Shown here piece after piece: positions 38,085 to 49,809 of a DNA stretch of 64,000 nt (the stretch's first letter is position 1; every line of letters starts with the position of its first letter). The DNA comes from Bog-756 sp963734395 (GTDB taxonomy: Bacteria > Actinomycetota > Acidimicrobiia > Acidimicrobiales > RAAP-2), in contig CAVTGY010000002.1 of NCBI GenBank assembly GCA_963734395.1, positions 868,001 to 932,000 on the forward strand, given 5' to 3'. Made by a program: the position numbers and the translations under genes. The notes below the pieces were generated by a model. It did not search any database. It worked only from the letters and a program-made list of their open reading frames with translations, and had not been told where the DNA came from.

Positions 38085-40932
38085 ATGAGCGACGTCGATG
38101 CCATCCGTGGGATGGCGAGCGATCACGATCTCGAATTCGTCGACCTCGATACATACGGGGTCGATCCGGCCGCGGGGAGATTCTCCCCGCCTCGCTGTCA
38201 CGCCTCCATCACGTCGTGGCCATCAAGCGAAAGTTCGGGACGCCGGTGATCGCAACCGCAGATCCCGACGACCTCTCCGCCCAGGACATGGTCCGGTCCT
38301 CGATCGGGAGAGACTTCATATCGGTTGTGGCGTCACGGGATCAGATCGGTGACTACCTTGATCGACTGTTCGGCCCGGAGGGCGACTAGGAGTTGCCCTC
38401 GGCAGTGTGAGTTTGGGGAGATCAGAACGAAGCGTCACCACCGATTGCAGAGCTCCAGGACGATGGCGGCGACCAGTGAACTGGCGGACCTCGCACGACA
38501 TTCGTCGTCGACACCCTGTCCGACGACACCCGGTCCGACGACACCCGGTCCGACGACACCCGTCGACACCCGCGTCAGACATCGGTCCCACAGACGAAGC
38601 GAGATCTCTTGACACTGCCACAGCCGATGAGTCCGTCGATGAAGAGCCTGTGGTCCAGGCCAATGGGAAGCGTCGCCGTCGGCGGGACGAAGCCAAACAG
38701 AAAAATGAGAAGTCAAGCGCGAAGACAGAGCCTGAGGTCATCGAGGAACCGAGTTGGCAGGATCTGTCGGCGGAACCTGAGTTCGCGGAGGCGGTCGAGG
38801 CGCTCGGCCCGTGAATCATCGGTCTTTGGTGAGGAATCGCCCGAGAGTGACGATGACACCCGATACGGATCTCGAGCCGCTGCAACGTCTCGCCGTGAGT
38901 TCGGGGTCGACGATGGAGATCGGCGCCGACGAGCCATTGGCGAACCCGCGGTGCCGCCGGTGAGTGAGGATCTCGAGCCGGCAACCAGTCTTCTTCCGGA
39001 GTTCGGTGCCAAGCAGGACCAGTCTCGGACTGGTCGATTCGGACAGCGGATCGGCGACTGGTATCAGACCCACTCGCCGAGTTGGCGCGTTCGGTTCAAG
39101 ACGAGGAGCGCTTGCCGGACTCCGACTCGACCACTCTCGCCGCCGACCTGGTCGCCGAAGCCGTTGCCACCTATCAGGAGAAGCACGGCGAGGAGCAACG
39201 TTACGAGGCAGCGGTCTTCGACGCTTCTGCAGGCACGGCAATGTTTCCTCCTTTGGCCAAGGTCCTGGTCGAAGGGGACAGGGTGTCACTCGAGGACATG
39301 GAGGCCGTTCTCGAGGAGCACTACCGAACCGGCCACAGCGTCGCCCGCATCCTGACCGCTCGAAACGCTGGTCAGCGAGGCCGACCTGATGTGGGGAATG
39401 GCCGAGGAGATGGGGCTGGAATTCGTCGATCTCGACACCGTCGGGGTCGACTTCGCCGAAGCAGGAACCATTCCCGAGGCAACCGCCCGCCATCACAATG
39501 TGATTGTCATCGCCAACGACGACGGCACACCGGTGGTGGCTGCCTCAAATCCCACCGACGTCTTTGCCATGGATGACCTGCAGAACCATCATGGGACGAA
39601 GCTTCATCGTGGTCGTGGCCACCCGCAGCCAGATCAGCTCCTATATCGGACGAGCGTTCAATAGCGGTGGGGATGCGGCCGACATGGCGATGGAGGCATC
39701 GCAGGGACTTTGACGGCACAGACTGACGAGAGCGTTGACGACATCCAGGCGGTCACCGAGGAAGCCCCGATCGTCCGCTACGTCAATCTGCTCATTCTTC
39801 AGGCACTGAACGAGCGAGCCTCTGACATCCATGTAGAGCCCACTGGGTCCGACCTGCGAATCCGGTACCGGATCGACGGCGTTCTCCACGACGTGTCGAC
39901 CGCGCCGCGTACGATCTCCGCGGCAGTCACCACCCGCTTGAAGGTGATGGCCGACATGAATGTGGCCGAGCACCGGATTCCGCAGGACGGTCGTATCTCC
40001 CTCAACGTGGGGAGCAAAGGCATCGACCTCCGGATGGCCACGCTTCCGACCATCCACGGCGAGAAAGTGGTCATGCGGGTGCTCGACAAGTCGAGCGTGG
40101 TGCTGGGATTTCCCGACCTCGGTTTCGACGAGGATCTGCTCAGAACGTTATGAGGGAATCTACACAAAGCCCTACGGCACCATTCTGGTCACCGGACCCA
40201 CCGGTTCGGGGAAGTCGACGACGCTGTACACCACGTTGACCGCCCTCAACTCTCCGGAAAAGAACATCATCACGGTCGAGGATCCGGTCGAACTGCAGCT
40301 GAAGGGTGTCAACCAGGTCCAGCTCAACGTCAAGGCCGGACTGACGTTCGCATCGGCGCTCAAGTCCATGCTGCGGTCGGATCCCGACATCGTTCTCGTC
40401 GGCGAGATTCGGGACAAGGAGACTGCAGTGATCGCCATCGAGGCGGCGTTGACCGGCCACATGGTGCTGGCGACACTTCACACCAACAGCGCGGCCGCCA
40501 CTCCGATGCGACTGATCGAGATGGGTATCGAGCCATTTCTGGTCACTTCGTCGTTGTCGGGCGCACTGGCCCAACGGTTGGCCCGACGCCTGTGCATGCA
40601 CTGCAAGGAGGCCTACGAACCAACCGAGGCCGACATCGCTGCCGCCGGATGGACGCTCGAGGAAGTCGCGGCTGCCGGTGGGCATGCCCAAGGTCTACAG
40701 GGCGGTGGGGTGCTCGGCGTGTGCCAATACCGGCTATCGAGGACGAAAGGCTCTGGCCGAACTGCTCCCCATGACAGAAGAGATCGAACGGACGATTATC
40801 GAAGGAGGATCGGTGGAAGAGATCCACAGAATCGCAGTCGCTCAAGGGATGGTCACACTGCGCCAGAGCGGACTGCGAAAGGCCATCGAGGGTGAGACCA
40901 CCCTCGAGGAAGTCCTCCGGGTGGTCGCATGA
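38085..40932 (+). CDS. pilB: PilB-like pilus extension ATPase with two N-terminal MshEN-type domains, heavily frame-broken
   Basis: About 950 codons, longer than the 550-600 usual for PilB. In order: a MshEN-like domain (MASDHDLEFVDLDTYGV, FGTPVIATADPDDLSAQDMV); a charged linker with a DDTRS repeat and KRRRRRDEAKQKNEKSSAK; a second MshEN-like domain (MAEEMGLEFVDLDTVGVDFA, GTPVVAASNPTDVFAMDDLQ); then the ATPase (ASDIHVEPTGSDLRIRYRID, Walker A LVTGPTGSGKSTTLYTTLT, Walker B SDPDIVLVGEIRDKETA) and a four-cysteine zinc unit (CMHC, CSAC). At least eight frame changes occur, so linkage of the first domain to the rest is inferred. The stop overlaps pilT2. Confidence 0.82.
38518..38565 (+). repeat. 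15-base tandem repeat inside pilB linker
   Basis: The unit CGACGACACCCGGTC occurs three times from 38521, with partial copies on both sides. In one frame it encodes Asp-Asp-Thr-Arg-Ser. It lies in the low-complexity linker between the two MshEN-like domains, so copy number can vary without breaking the frame. Confidence 0.85.
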
Positions 40933-42605
40933 GCCCGGTGAACGCGGAGACCCGCGTCGAGTGGTCAACCCGTCTCGCCCAAGCCCTGGTGCAGGGTGGC
41001 TACGACACCGAGGCAAATCTGGACCCCCTGCTGGCGGAGGCCCGCGCCACCGGCCAGACCCTCGCTGAGCTGTTGATCAGCAGGAACTTGGCCCTTCCGG
41101 GGGTGGTGGTCGGGGCACTGGCGCACCTGGCACAGATGCCGGCCATCGACTTGACGGCAATGACGCCCGAGCCCCGACGCCGTTGCCGCCCTGCCCGAGG
41201 ACGCAGCACGGGAGTTCCGAGCGGTTGCCCTGCAGTTCGACGGCAACGTTCTGGCCGTGGCGTTCGCCGAGCCCCCCACAAGTGCCGACGTCGATGCTCT
41301 GGCTTCGCGAGGCGGGCCATCGGATCAATCCGGTGTTGGCAGATCCCCTGCTGATCGCCCAGATGCTGCAGATCGGAGTCCGTGCCTTCGGCGGCTTCTG
41401 GGCCGGCTCCTGGTCCGGCACCGAGCTCGCCGTTGGTGGACAACACCGAAAGAACCGAAGGAGGGGAGGAGATTGCGGTGGCGCCGAGTGTGGCCAGGTT
41501 GCTCGAACAAGGGATGCCAGCCTCTGCCACCAACGGCACCATGCCACTCCACGTCGACGACCTACTGCGCTACGCGGTATCAGTCGGTGCGTCGGACCTC
41601 CATCTCACTGCTCAGATGCCTGGATCCATCCGACTGCACGGGGCAATTCGACCGATCGAAGGCTGTCCGGTGCTCGATCACGAGACCATTCGGGACATGG
41701 TGTTCGGCATCCTTCCCGCGACACAACGGGAACGCTTCGAGGAGGAACACGAGCTGGACACGTCTCACTCGATCGCCGGAGTAGGACGCTTCCGGGTGAA
41801 CGTTTCACTCCAACGGGGGACCATCGCGGCTGCGCTTCGGCCGATCCCTCACGAAATGCCGGAGTTCGACACGCTGGGTCTGCCCGAGGCGATCAAGTCG
41901 TTCACCGATCTTCGCCGTGGATTGGTGCTGGTGACCGGTCCGACCGGTTCGGGTAAGTCCACCTCGCTTGCTTCCCTTGTGGACATCATCAATCGGACCA
42001 AGCCGCTGCACATCGTGACCGTCGAGGATCCGATCGAGTTCCTCCACGATCACAAGCGCTCGATCGTCACCCAGCGAGAGATCGGCGAGGACACCAACTC
42101 GTTCGCCGAAGCGTTGAGGCGGGTTCTCCGACAAGATCCGGACGTCATTCTCGTCGGTGAGCTTCGAGACCTCGAGACCATATCGACGGCGCTGACCGCA
42201 GCGGAGACCGGTCACCTGGTGTTCGCCACCCTCCACACTCAGGACGCGCCCCAGACGATCGACCGGGTGATCGACGTGTTCCCTACCAGCCAACAGGAAC
42301 AGATCCGGGTCATGCTGGCGGCCACACTCGAAGGCGTCGTGACCCAGCAGCTGATCGTCAACGCCGATGGCACCGGACGGGTTCCGTGTGCGGAGGTACT
42401 GATGTGTACGTCGGCCATTCGGAACCTGATCCGCCAATCGAAGACTCATCAGATCTACTCACTGATGCAGGTGGGTGGCTCATTCGGGATGCAGACGATG
42501 GACCAGGGGCTCGCCCAGTTGGTCAAGTCGGGCGCGATTTCGGAGAGCATCGCCTATGACCGGTCGTCCAATGAAGAGGATCTTCGGAATCATCTCAATA
42601 CCTGA
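40929..42605 (+). CDS. PilT-like ATPase with N-terminal MshEN-like domain (second PilT), frame-broken
   Basis: About 558 codons. The N-terminal domain (residues about 1-140) reads TLAELLISRNLALPGVVVGA, ALAHLAQMPAIDLTAM and, in shifted frames, LPEDAAREFRAVALQFDGN and VLAVAFAEPPTSADVDAL, which is the MshEN/T2SSE-N pattern. After a Pro/Ala/Ser linker the intact C-terminal part is a full PilT: VGASDLHLTAQMPGSIRLHG, Walker A VTGPTGSGKSTSLASLV, Walker B VLRQDPDVILVGELRDLET, ATLHTQDAPQTIDRV and the AIRNLIRQ motif. Breaks lie near 41170, 41300 and 41400. The fusion is unusual, since PilT normally lacks MshEN. It overlaps pilB by ATGA. Confidence 0.82.
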
Positions 42606-42645
42606 TGGAGAACACCCATTCTCCTGAACTACGAAACGGGGCATC

Positions 42646-43881
42646 GTGGCACTGACATTTGACTACAAGGTCCGGGATCGGTCGGGAGGCCTGGTCGAGG
42701 GGCAGCTCGATGGCGACAGCATGGCGCTGGTCGTTCGTCGACTTCGAGAGATGGGCTACATGCCGATCTCGGTGACGCCGAAGTCGGCGGTGAAGCTCAA
42801 TGCGGAGATCAAGATCCCCGGATTGTCCGATCGGGTCAAGCTGCAAGAGGTGGCCGTCATTACCCGGCAACTCTCCACCATGGTTGATTCGGGCCTTTCG
42901 GTCGTGCGGTCGCTCGGCATCTTGGCCGCCCAGGTGGAGAATCCCACGTTGGCTCGAGTCCTGGGTGAGGTGCGTCTCGACCTCGAGCACGGCTCGTCAC
43001 TGTCGGCCGCGTGCGCCAAACACCCGAAGGTCTTCTCCAATCTTTTCTGTACCCTGGTCCAGGCGGGAGAGGCAGGCGGAAATCTCGATGAGGTACTCGG
43101 AAGCCTGGCCGAGACGATCGAGAAGCAGGCCCAGCTGAATCGCACGATTCGATCGGCCATGACCTACCCCGCGGTCGTGTTGAGCGTGATGTTGGTCATC
43201 TTCACGGCGATGCTCGTCTTCATCGTTCCCGTGTTCAAAAATCTGTTCTCGTCATTGGGCGGGAAGCTGCCATTTCCCACTCTTGTCCTCATCAAGATCT
43301 CCCAGACACTCACCAGCGCGTGGGTCCTGCTCATCATTGCCGTCATTGTCGCAGCGATCATCGGAGTGCGGAAGTGGATTTCGACCGATGAAGGTCGTCG
43401 CAAATGGGATCGGCTGATCCTCAAGCCACCGGTATTCGGTTCTCTTTTCCACAAGGTGGCCCTGGCCCGCATGACCCATACGTTGGCGTCATTGATCGGA
43501 TCAGGAGTTCCGATTCTCGAGGCGTTGGACCTCGCCGCGGACACCTCGGGAAACCGTACCGTCGGCGACGTACTCATCGAAGCGAAGAACGGCGTCCGCG
43601 AAGGTCGACCGTTTGCCGATCCACTGCGTGAACATGAGGATGTCATTCCCATGCTCGTGGTGCAGATGATCGAGGTGGGCGAGCAGACCGGTTCTCTTGA
43701 CGCGATGCTCAACAAGGTCGGTGAGTTCTACGATCAAGAGGTCGAGGTAACCGTGAACAACTTGACCGCGCTGCTCGAGCCCATCTTGACGGTGGTCATG
43801 GGCGTCATGGTCGGCGCAATGGTGATCTGCCTCTACCTCCCGATGTTCGATTACATCAAGCTTGTTCCGAATAGCCAGTGA
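42646..43881 (+). CDS. pilC: PilC inner-membrane platform protein
   Basis: Intact 411-residue T2SSF-family protein. It starts at GTG 42646 (VALTFDYKVRDRSGGLVEGQ), followed by two repeated cytoplasmic domains with the family motif VITRQLSTMVDSGLSVVRSL and LARMTHTLASLIGSGVPILE. Three membrane helices lie near residues 165-190, 215-240 and 375-400, and FCTLVQAGEAGGNLDEVL is a typical PilC segment. It forms the inner-membrane platform moved by PilB and PilT. It lies 40 bases after pilT2. Confidence 0.93.
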   Translation: MALTFDYKVRDRSGGLVEGQLDGDSMALVVRRLREMGYMPISVTPKSAVKLNAEIKIPGLSDRVKLQEVAVITRQLSTMVDSGLSVVRSLGILAAQVENPTLARVLGEVRLDLEHGSSLSAACAKHPKVFSNLFCTLVQAGEAGGNLDEVLGSLAETIEKQAQLNRTIRSAMTYPAVVLSVMLVIFTAMLVFIVPVFKNLFSSLGGKLPFPTLVLIKISQTLTSAWVLLIIAVIVAAIIGVRKWISTDEGRRKWDRLILKPPVFGSLFHKVALARMTHTLASLIGSGVPILEALDLAADTSGNRTVGDVLIEAKNGVREGRPFADPLREHEDVIPMLVVQMIEVGEQTGSLDAMLNKVGEFYDQEVEVTVNNLTALLEPILTVVMGVMVGAMVICLYLPMFDYIKLVPNSQ

Positions 43882-44452
43882 TCGGAATCCGAACACATAG
43901 ATTCGAACGGGATCCGTCGTGAACGTGGTCAGCAAGCCGCGGTGTGAAGCGAACGCCTATGGCCGGCACGATCTGGGATGCATGGAGAAGGCGTGAGTTG
44001 CGCTGTTATGCACTGACGGTCAATGGTCAGTGGACGGAATGGTCTGAGGGTTGAAAAAGGTACAGTAACGATCGCTCGTTCGGCGCAGGCACATGTAATC
44101 GCGGCGGCGCTTTTGACCATTGCGGAGTGCGCGGAGTGCGGGGTAATCTGGCAAGGAGTTGAGGAGCCATTGCTCTTAGTCAATGGCGTGAGATGACGAG
44201 GGGCTCGTGCATATCTCGCAGGGTAGGCGGATCACCCGCGCACTGGTGTTCGTTGATGAACGTCACCCGTTCGCGCCCAGTTCCCATGCGGTGACCCGCG
44301 TGGCTCCAAGGTTCGTTCCAAGGGCTCATGGTGTGAGAAGGATTCCTATAAAGGTTTCCTAAAGTCACCGAGCCATTGGGACGATAGCAACAACGGACTC
44401 CAGATTTTGGCGTCCGCCTATTGATGCATCAATCACAACGAGGAGGCAACAA
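43882..44452. other. Long intergenic region upstream of pilA
   Basis: 571 bases without a convincing gene on either strand. It contains a doubled GCGGAGTGC (about 44125-44142), AT-richer sequence with a TATAAA near 44347, a perfect 12-base palindrome TTGATGCATCAA at 44421-44432 and a strong ribosome site GAGGAGG before the pilA ATG. A long leader for a highly expressed pilin is plausible. I saw no clear riboswitch. Confidence 0.5.
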
Positions 44453-45127
44453 ATGTTTTCATCCGCAATCCAGCGCCTTAATGACAGGCGCGACGCTTCG
44501 GGAGACGCCAGCGCAGATGCTGGTTTCACCCTTATCGAGCTCATGGTGGTCCTGTTGATCCTGGCCATTCTGCTCGCCATCGCCATCCCCACGTTCCTGG
44601 GTGTGACGAAGTCGGCAAACGACCGGGCTGCGCAGTCCAACCTGAACACGGCCCTGTTGAATGCCAAGGCCCAGTATCAGCAGAACAGCCAGGCGTATCC
44701 GGCAGTGGGCACCCTGGTCACTCAGCTGACGTCGGCTGAGCCATCCCTCCAGTTCGTGCAGATTGCGTCTGCAGATCAGAACCACATCTCGGTGTTTTCG
44801 TCAGCGGACGGCAATGCGTTGGTTTTGACTGCTTATTCGGCGCAGACTCACAACTGCTGGATGGTCGTGGACACCCCAGCGGTGACTGCTGCGGTCGCCC
44901 CGTTCGCCGGTACGCAGGCTCCGGCCGTGGCGGTCAATACGAACCTGGCTGTTGCTGCCACTACCCCCGTTGCGTTCCTGGACAGTACGGTCGGTCCGAC
45001 CTACGCTGAGATCAAGGGAAACGCTGTCGCTCCGGCTACGTTGCAGGCAGCTTGTCTCTCGAGCCAGCCCTCTGCCACAGCCGGCACGAACTACGAGTAC
45101 TCCAGCACGCAGTTCCCGGCTCTCTAA
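44453..45127 (+). CDS. pilA: Type IV major pilin (PilA-like)
   Basis: Intact 224-residue prepilin. A 24-residue leader ends DAG before FTLIELMVVLLILAILLA, a class III signal with Gly at -1, Phe at +1 and Glu at +5, so cleavage follows the Gly. The helix continues into IAIPTFLGVTKSANDRAAQS. The globular part is Ala/Thr/Ser-rich with two cysteines (HNCWMV and QAACLSS) that could form a disulfide. Strong ribosome site (GAGGAGG, 6 bases before the ATG) and a strong terminator after it suggest a monocistronic abundant transcript. Confidence 0.93.
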   Translation: MFSSAIQRLNDRRDASGDASADAGFTLIELMVVLLILAILLAIAIPTFLGVTKSANDRAAQSNLNTALLNAKAQYQQNSQAYPAVGTLVTQLTSAEPSLQFVQIASADQNHISVFSSADGNALVLTAYSAQTHNCWMVVDTPAVTAAVAPFAGTQAPAVAVNTNLAVAATTPVAFLDSTVGPTYAEIKGNAVAPATLQAACLSSQPSATAGTNYEYSSTQFPAL

Positions 45128-45182
45128 GCGGGAACCTGACGTTCGGATAGCTGGCCAGTCCTGCTTCCGAAGCCAACTGATG

Positions 45183-45214
45183 AGAGTGCCCCCTCCTCCG
45201 GGAGGGGGCACTCT
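45183..45214. terminator. Strong hairpin terminator after pilA
   Basis: A perfect 14-base-pair stem (AGAGTGCCCCCTCC with its complement) closes a TCCG loop, 55 bases after the pilA stop. No T-run follows, as is common in actinobacteria. It could also end the convergent carboxyltransferase transcript. Confidence 0.8.
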
Positions 45215-45379
45215 GCATGCCCAGCCCAGGTCGAGCGTCCACAGTCGAGGTTCGGTGCTCAAGACGAAGCCCTCACGATGGCCACAGGGGCCACGAGGAC
45301 CGCGATCCCGGGGAACGTGACCAGTTTGGTGTCCCCGAAGGCAGCTACGCATTGACCGGAAGTCCTGGGTTCGCACGCC

Positions 45380-46744
<1,365 letters not shown>

Positions 46745-46918
46745 ATGCTACGGATCCCGGTCACCGGTTGCAGCGACCATTGCTTCGCCGGTTCGGAGGT
46801 CCCGTGAAGGAACGGTCAGGGGTCGGGTCTATCCCCATCGGGCGATTCGGTGACTCCCTGGCCGTGTCCGGAGAGATCCTGTCCGGTGGAGGGTCCCTCG
46901 GCCGCCTCCGGGTTTGCC

Positions 46919-47791
46919 TCACCCCGCGTCCCCCTGCCGATCGGCCCGCTCGAACTCCCTCTCGACGTCGGCCCACACCAACGGGTCGTCCGGGCCGAAC
47001 TCCTCCTCGGATACCGGGGCTCGGGCCAGTACCACTGCGCCGACGGTCAGCAGGACGAAGAGCATGCTCAGCTTGGAGACGAAGCCGGCGATCTGCTGAT
47101 CGTTGAGGGGTCCCAACCCGATGGCGGCGTGCGACCGGGAGAACTCCCCGTAGAGCGGCCGCCTCGAGAAGATGAAGATGAAGGAGAGGAACGCCGGGAC
47201 CACCGCCTGGAACACCAGATAGCCGAAACGCACCACCGGCTTCAGCCGCAGTATGCCCGGAATCCGCCCGAGCACCGGTATCCACAAGATGAGACCGGCG
47301 ACCAGGACCACCACCGCCAGCAGGCCGCGGGCCAGCGGTGACGACGACTGGGCCCGGACCATCGCCGGGGTCATCGAACCGATGACGATGGCGGTGACGG
47401 TGACGATGGCCACCGGCGGCCGATGGAGGCGGACCAGCACCGAATCCACCGCCGGGGGGCGGGTCAGCCACTGGATCACGTCGTAGGGGAGTCCCAGGAG
47501 GAGCATCGGCGCCACCACCAACAGGAGGATCACTCGCTGGGTGACCAACACGGTCAGGGACCAGTGGGCGGCCAGATCGGCCGTCGGCCAGGTGAATGCC
47601 ACCACCGAGGCAGCCATCGCAACGGCGAAGTACCGCTTCTGCCGTCCGGTCCACGGAATGGGCCGAGCGCTGTCGTGCTGCAGGCGTCGATGGCCGACGA
47701 TGACCGCAGCCACACAGGCGGTGATCATTCCCCAGGCGATCAGATGGGGATCGAATGCGTAGGGGCCGGCGTTGGTTCCCACGATCAGCAC
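46919..47791 (-). CDS. ctaG: CtaG-like cytochrome c oxidase assembly protein
   Basis: Intact 290-residue protein with about seven membrane helices (WGMITACVAAVIVGHRRL, YFAVAMAASVVAFTWPTADL, RVILLLVVAPMLLLGLPYDV, FGYLVFQAVVPAFLSFIFIF). It matches the caa3_CtaG family found in actinobacteria and Bacillus, which helps copper insertion or assembly of cytochrome oxidase. Histidines near the first helices (FDPHLIAWG, HSLTVL-like ADLAAHWSLTVL) are typical. It is divergent from pafB, with only 29 bases between starts. Confidence 0.88.
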   Translation of the reverse strand: MLIVGTNAGPYAFDPHLIAWGMITACVAAVIVGHRRLQHDSARPIPWTGRQKRYFAVAMAASVVAFTWPTADLAAHWSLTVLVTQRVILLLVVAPMLLLGLPYDVIQWLTRPPAVDSVLVRLHRPPVAIVTVTAIVIGSMTPAMVRAQSSSPLARGLLAVVVLVAGLILWIPVLGRIPGILRLKPVVRFGYLVFQAVVPAFLSFIFIFSRRPLYGEFSRSHAAIGLGPLNDQQIAGFVSKLSMLFVLLTVGAVVLARAPVSEEEFGPDDPLVWADVEREFERADRQGDAG

Positions 47792-47820
47792 CGTGCCCGC
47801 TGCGCTCTAGATTGACCTCG

Positions 47821-48790
47821 ATGGCACGCCTCGATCGGCTCGAACGGGTCACCGACCTCCTGCTGGTGCTGCTGGACGCGCCGAACCCCGCTGAGCCTGA
47901 GGGAGATCGCCGACCGGGTCCCCGGCTATCCCGACAGCCACGGGGCTCGTCGGCAGGCCTTCGAGCGGGACAAGCGGCTGCTCCGCGACGAAGGGGTACC
48001 CGTGCTGGTGGTCCCCATCGGCGGTGAGGACCAGCTCGGGTACCGGGTCGATCCCGACTCGTACTACCTCCCCGACCTCGGGTTGGAGCCAGAGGAGCAG
48101 GCCGCCCTCAACTTGGCTGTGGCCGGAGTCCACCTGGGTGAGCCTATCGGTCAACATGCCCTGTTGAAGCTGGGCGCGGGCGGCGATTCGCCGCTCCGAC
48201 CCGATGCGGCACCGCTGGTGGACCTGAGGTCGATCGACGGACTTCCCGCACTCCCCCTGGTGTTCGAGGCCATCCGGTCCAAGGCGCTGCTGGCCTTCGA
48301 CTACCGGGGTGAGCAGCGCCAGGTGGACGTGGCCGGTCTCCGATTCCGGGACGGCCACTGGTATCTGATCGGCTTCGACCGTCAGCGTGGCGACGCCAGG
48401 ACCTTCCGGGTGGATCGGATCGTGGGGACGCCCGAGGTCGGCGATCCCGCCTCGGCTCACCCGCCCGACGGTTTCGACGTGAATTCGGCGTTCGCCCGCG
48501 AGCCGTGGCAGTTCGGTCACGGCGACGAGGTCGAGGTGGACGTGCTGATCGATCGGGTAGAAGGACGCCGGGTGGTGGCCGAGCTCGGCCCAGAGGCGGT
48601 CGTCGAGCAGCGTGATGACGGCGGTGTGGTGGTGCGGTTGGCGGTGACCGACCAGGAGGCGTTCCTGCTCTGGGTCCTCGATCTGCTCGACCACGCCGAG
48701 GTGCTCGAGCCCGACGCCATGCGCTCTGCGGTGGTCGAACGCCTGGTCGCGGTGGCGGCAGACCTGAACTCGGAGGACGACTCCGGGTGA
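47821..48790 (+). CDS. pafB: PafB-like WYL-domain transcription activator, one frame break
   Basis: About 322 codons. An N-terminal winged helix (MARLDRLERVTDLLLVLLDA, then after a frame change near 47890 REIADRVPGYPDSHGARRQA, FERDKRLLRDEG) is followed by a WYL domain (ALLAFDYRGEQRQVDVAG, GHWYLIGFDRQRGDARTFRV, DRI) and the WCX-like C-terminus. PafB with PafC activates the mycobacterial RecA-independent DNA damage response. Its stop overlaps the pafC start (GTGATG). Confidence 0.83.
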
Positions 48791-49744
48791 TGGCGCCCTT
48801 GGATACCGCCGGGCGGCTCCGTCGCCTGCTGGCCATTCTGGCCTGGCTGGCCCAGGTTGGCGAAGCGCCGATCGACGAGGTGGCGGCGCGGTTCGACCTC
48901 TCGCCGCAGGCTCTGGTGACCGAGCTGGAGATGGCCGCTTGTTGCGGGGTCCCGCCCTACACGCCCGATCAGCTGATGGAGATCGTGGTCACCGAGTCCA
49001 CCGTGTCCACCTGGGCCGGCACCGCGTTGGCCCGGCCCCGGCGACTCAGTCCGCCCGAGGGGTTCGCGTTGGCCGCTTCGGCGCGGGCACTGCTGGCGGT
49101 TCCGGGGAGCGACGAGAGTGGTGCGCTCTCCCGGGCGCTGGCCAAGCTCGACCGCGCCCTGGGCGGCGAAGAGATCGCCGTGGAGCTAGGAGCGCCTGCC
49201 CTGCTACCGATGGTGCGCACCGCGTTGGCCGAGGGTAGGCGCCTGGCCATCTCCTACTACTCGGCATCGACCGACCGGGTCACCGATCGCGAGATCAGCC
49301 CCCGGCGGGTGTTCGCGTCGGACGGCCACTGGTACGTCGACGCCTACTGCGGCACCGCCCGCGACGAGCGGCGGTTCCGGGTCGACCGGATCGGTGCGGC
49401 CGAGATGGTCGAAGACGATCATCCGACCGACGGCCTCGGTTGCGGCACCGGTGGCCACGCCAACGGATTTCCACCCGTTCGTCCCCGGCCCCGACAGTCG
49501 CCGGGTCCGACTGTCCGTCGAACCGTCGACCACCTGGCTGTTCGAGTCCATTCCCTCGGCGGGCCCGCCCGAGTCGTTCGACGGCCGGGTCGAGCTCGAG
49601 ATCTTCGTCGCCGGCGATGCCTGGCTCGAACGCCTTCTCCTCCGGCTGGGCCCCAGCGCCCGGGTTATCGACCCCCCCGAGTACCGGGCAGTGGCGTCCG
49701 AGGCCGCAGCCAGGATCCTTCAGCGTTATGACACTGAAATATAA
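48787..49744 (+). CDS. pafC: PafC-like WYL-domain transcription activator, one frame break
   Basis: About 319 codons. The winged helix reads AGRLRRLLAILAWLAQVGEA, DEVAARFDLSPQALVTELEM. The WYL core is RRLAISYYSASTDRVTDREI, SPRRVFASDGHWYVDAYCGT and ERRFRVDRIGAAEMVED. After a frame change near 49435 the C-terminal part continues (RVRLSVEPSTTWLFESIPS to the stop at 49742-49744). Paired with pafB as in most actinobacteria. The AT-rich end (TATAATGAAAC at 49740) marks a change before the relaxase region. Confidence 0.83.
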
Positions 49745-49809
49745 TGAAACGATCTGAAATTGATTGAAATGACTTGACGACGTAGGCTCGGGACGGGAGG
49801 TCCCGGGTC

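Noticed and set aside
37934..38389. A separate 151-codon gene before pilB
   Set aside because: Its first half is not protein-like; its second half continues the MshEN-like domain begun at 38085 in another frame.
44190..44452. Possible cyclic di-GMP riboswitch before pilA (GGGACG near 44379)
   Set aside because: The remaining conserved parts of the GEMM core and its tetraloop-receptor pairing could not be found.
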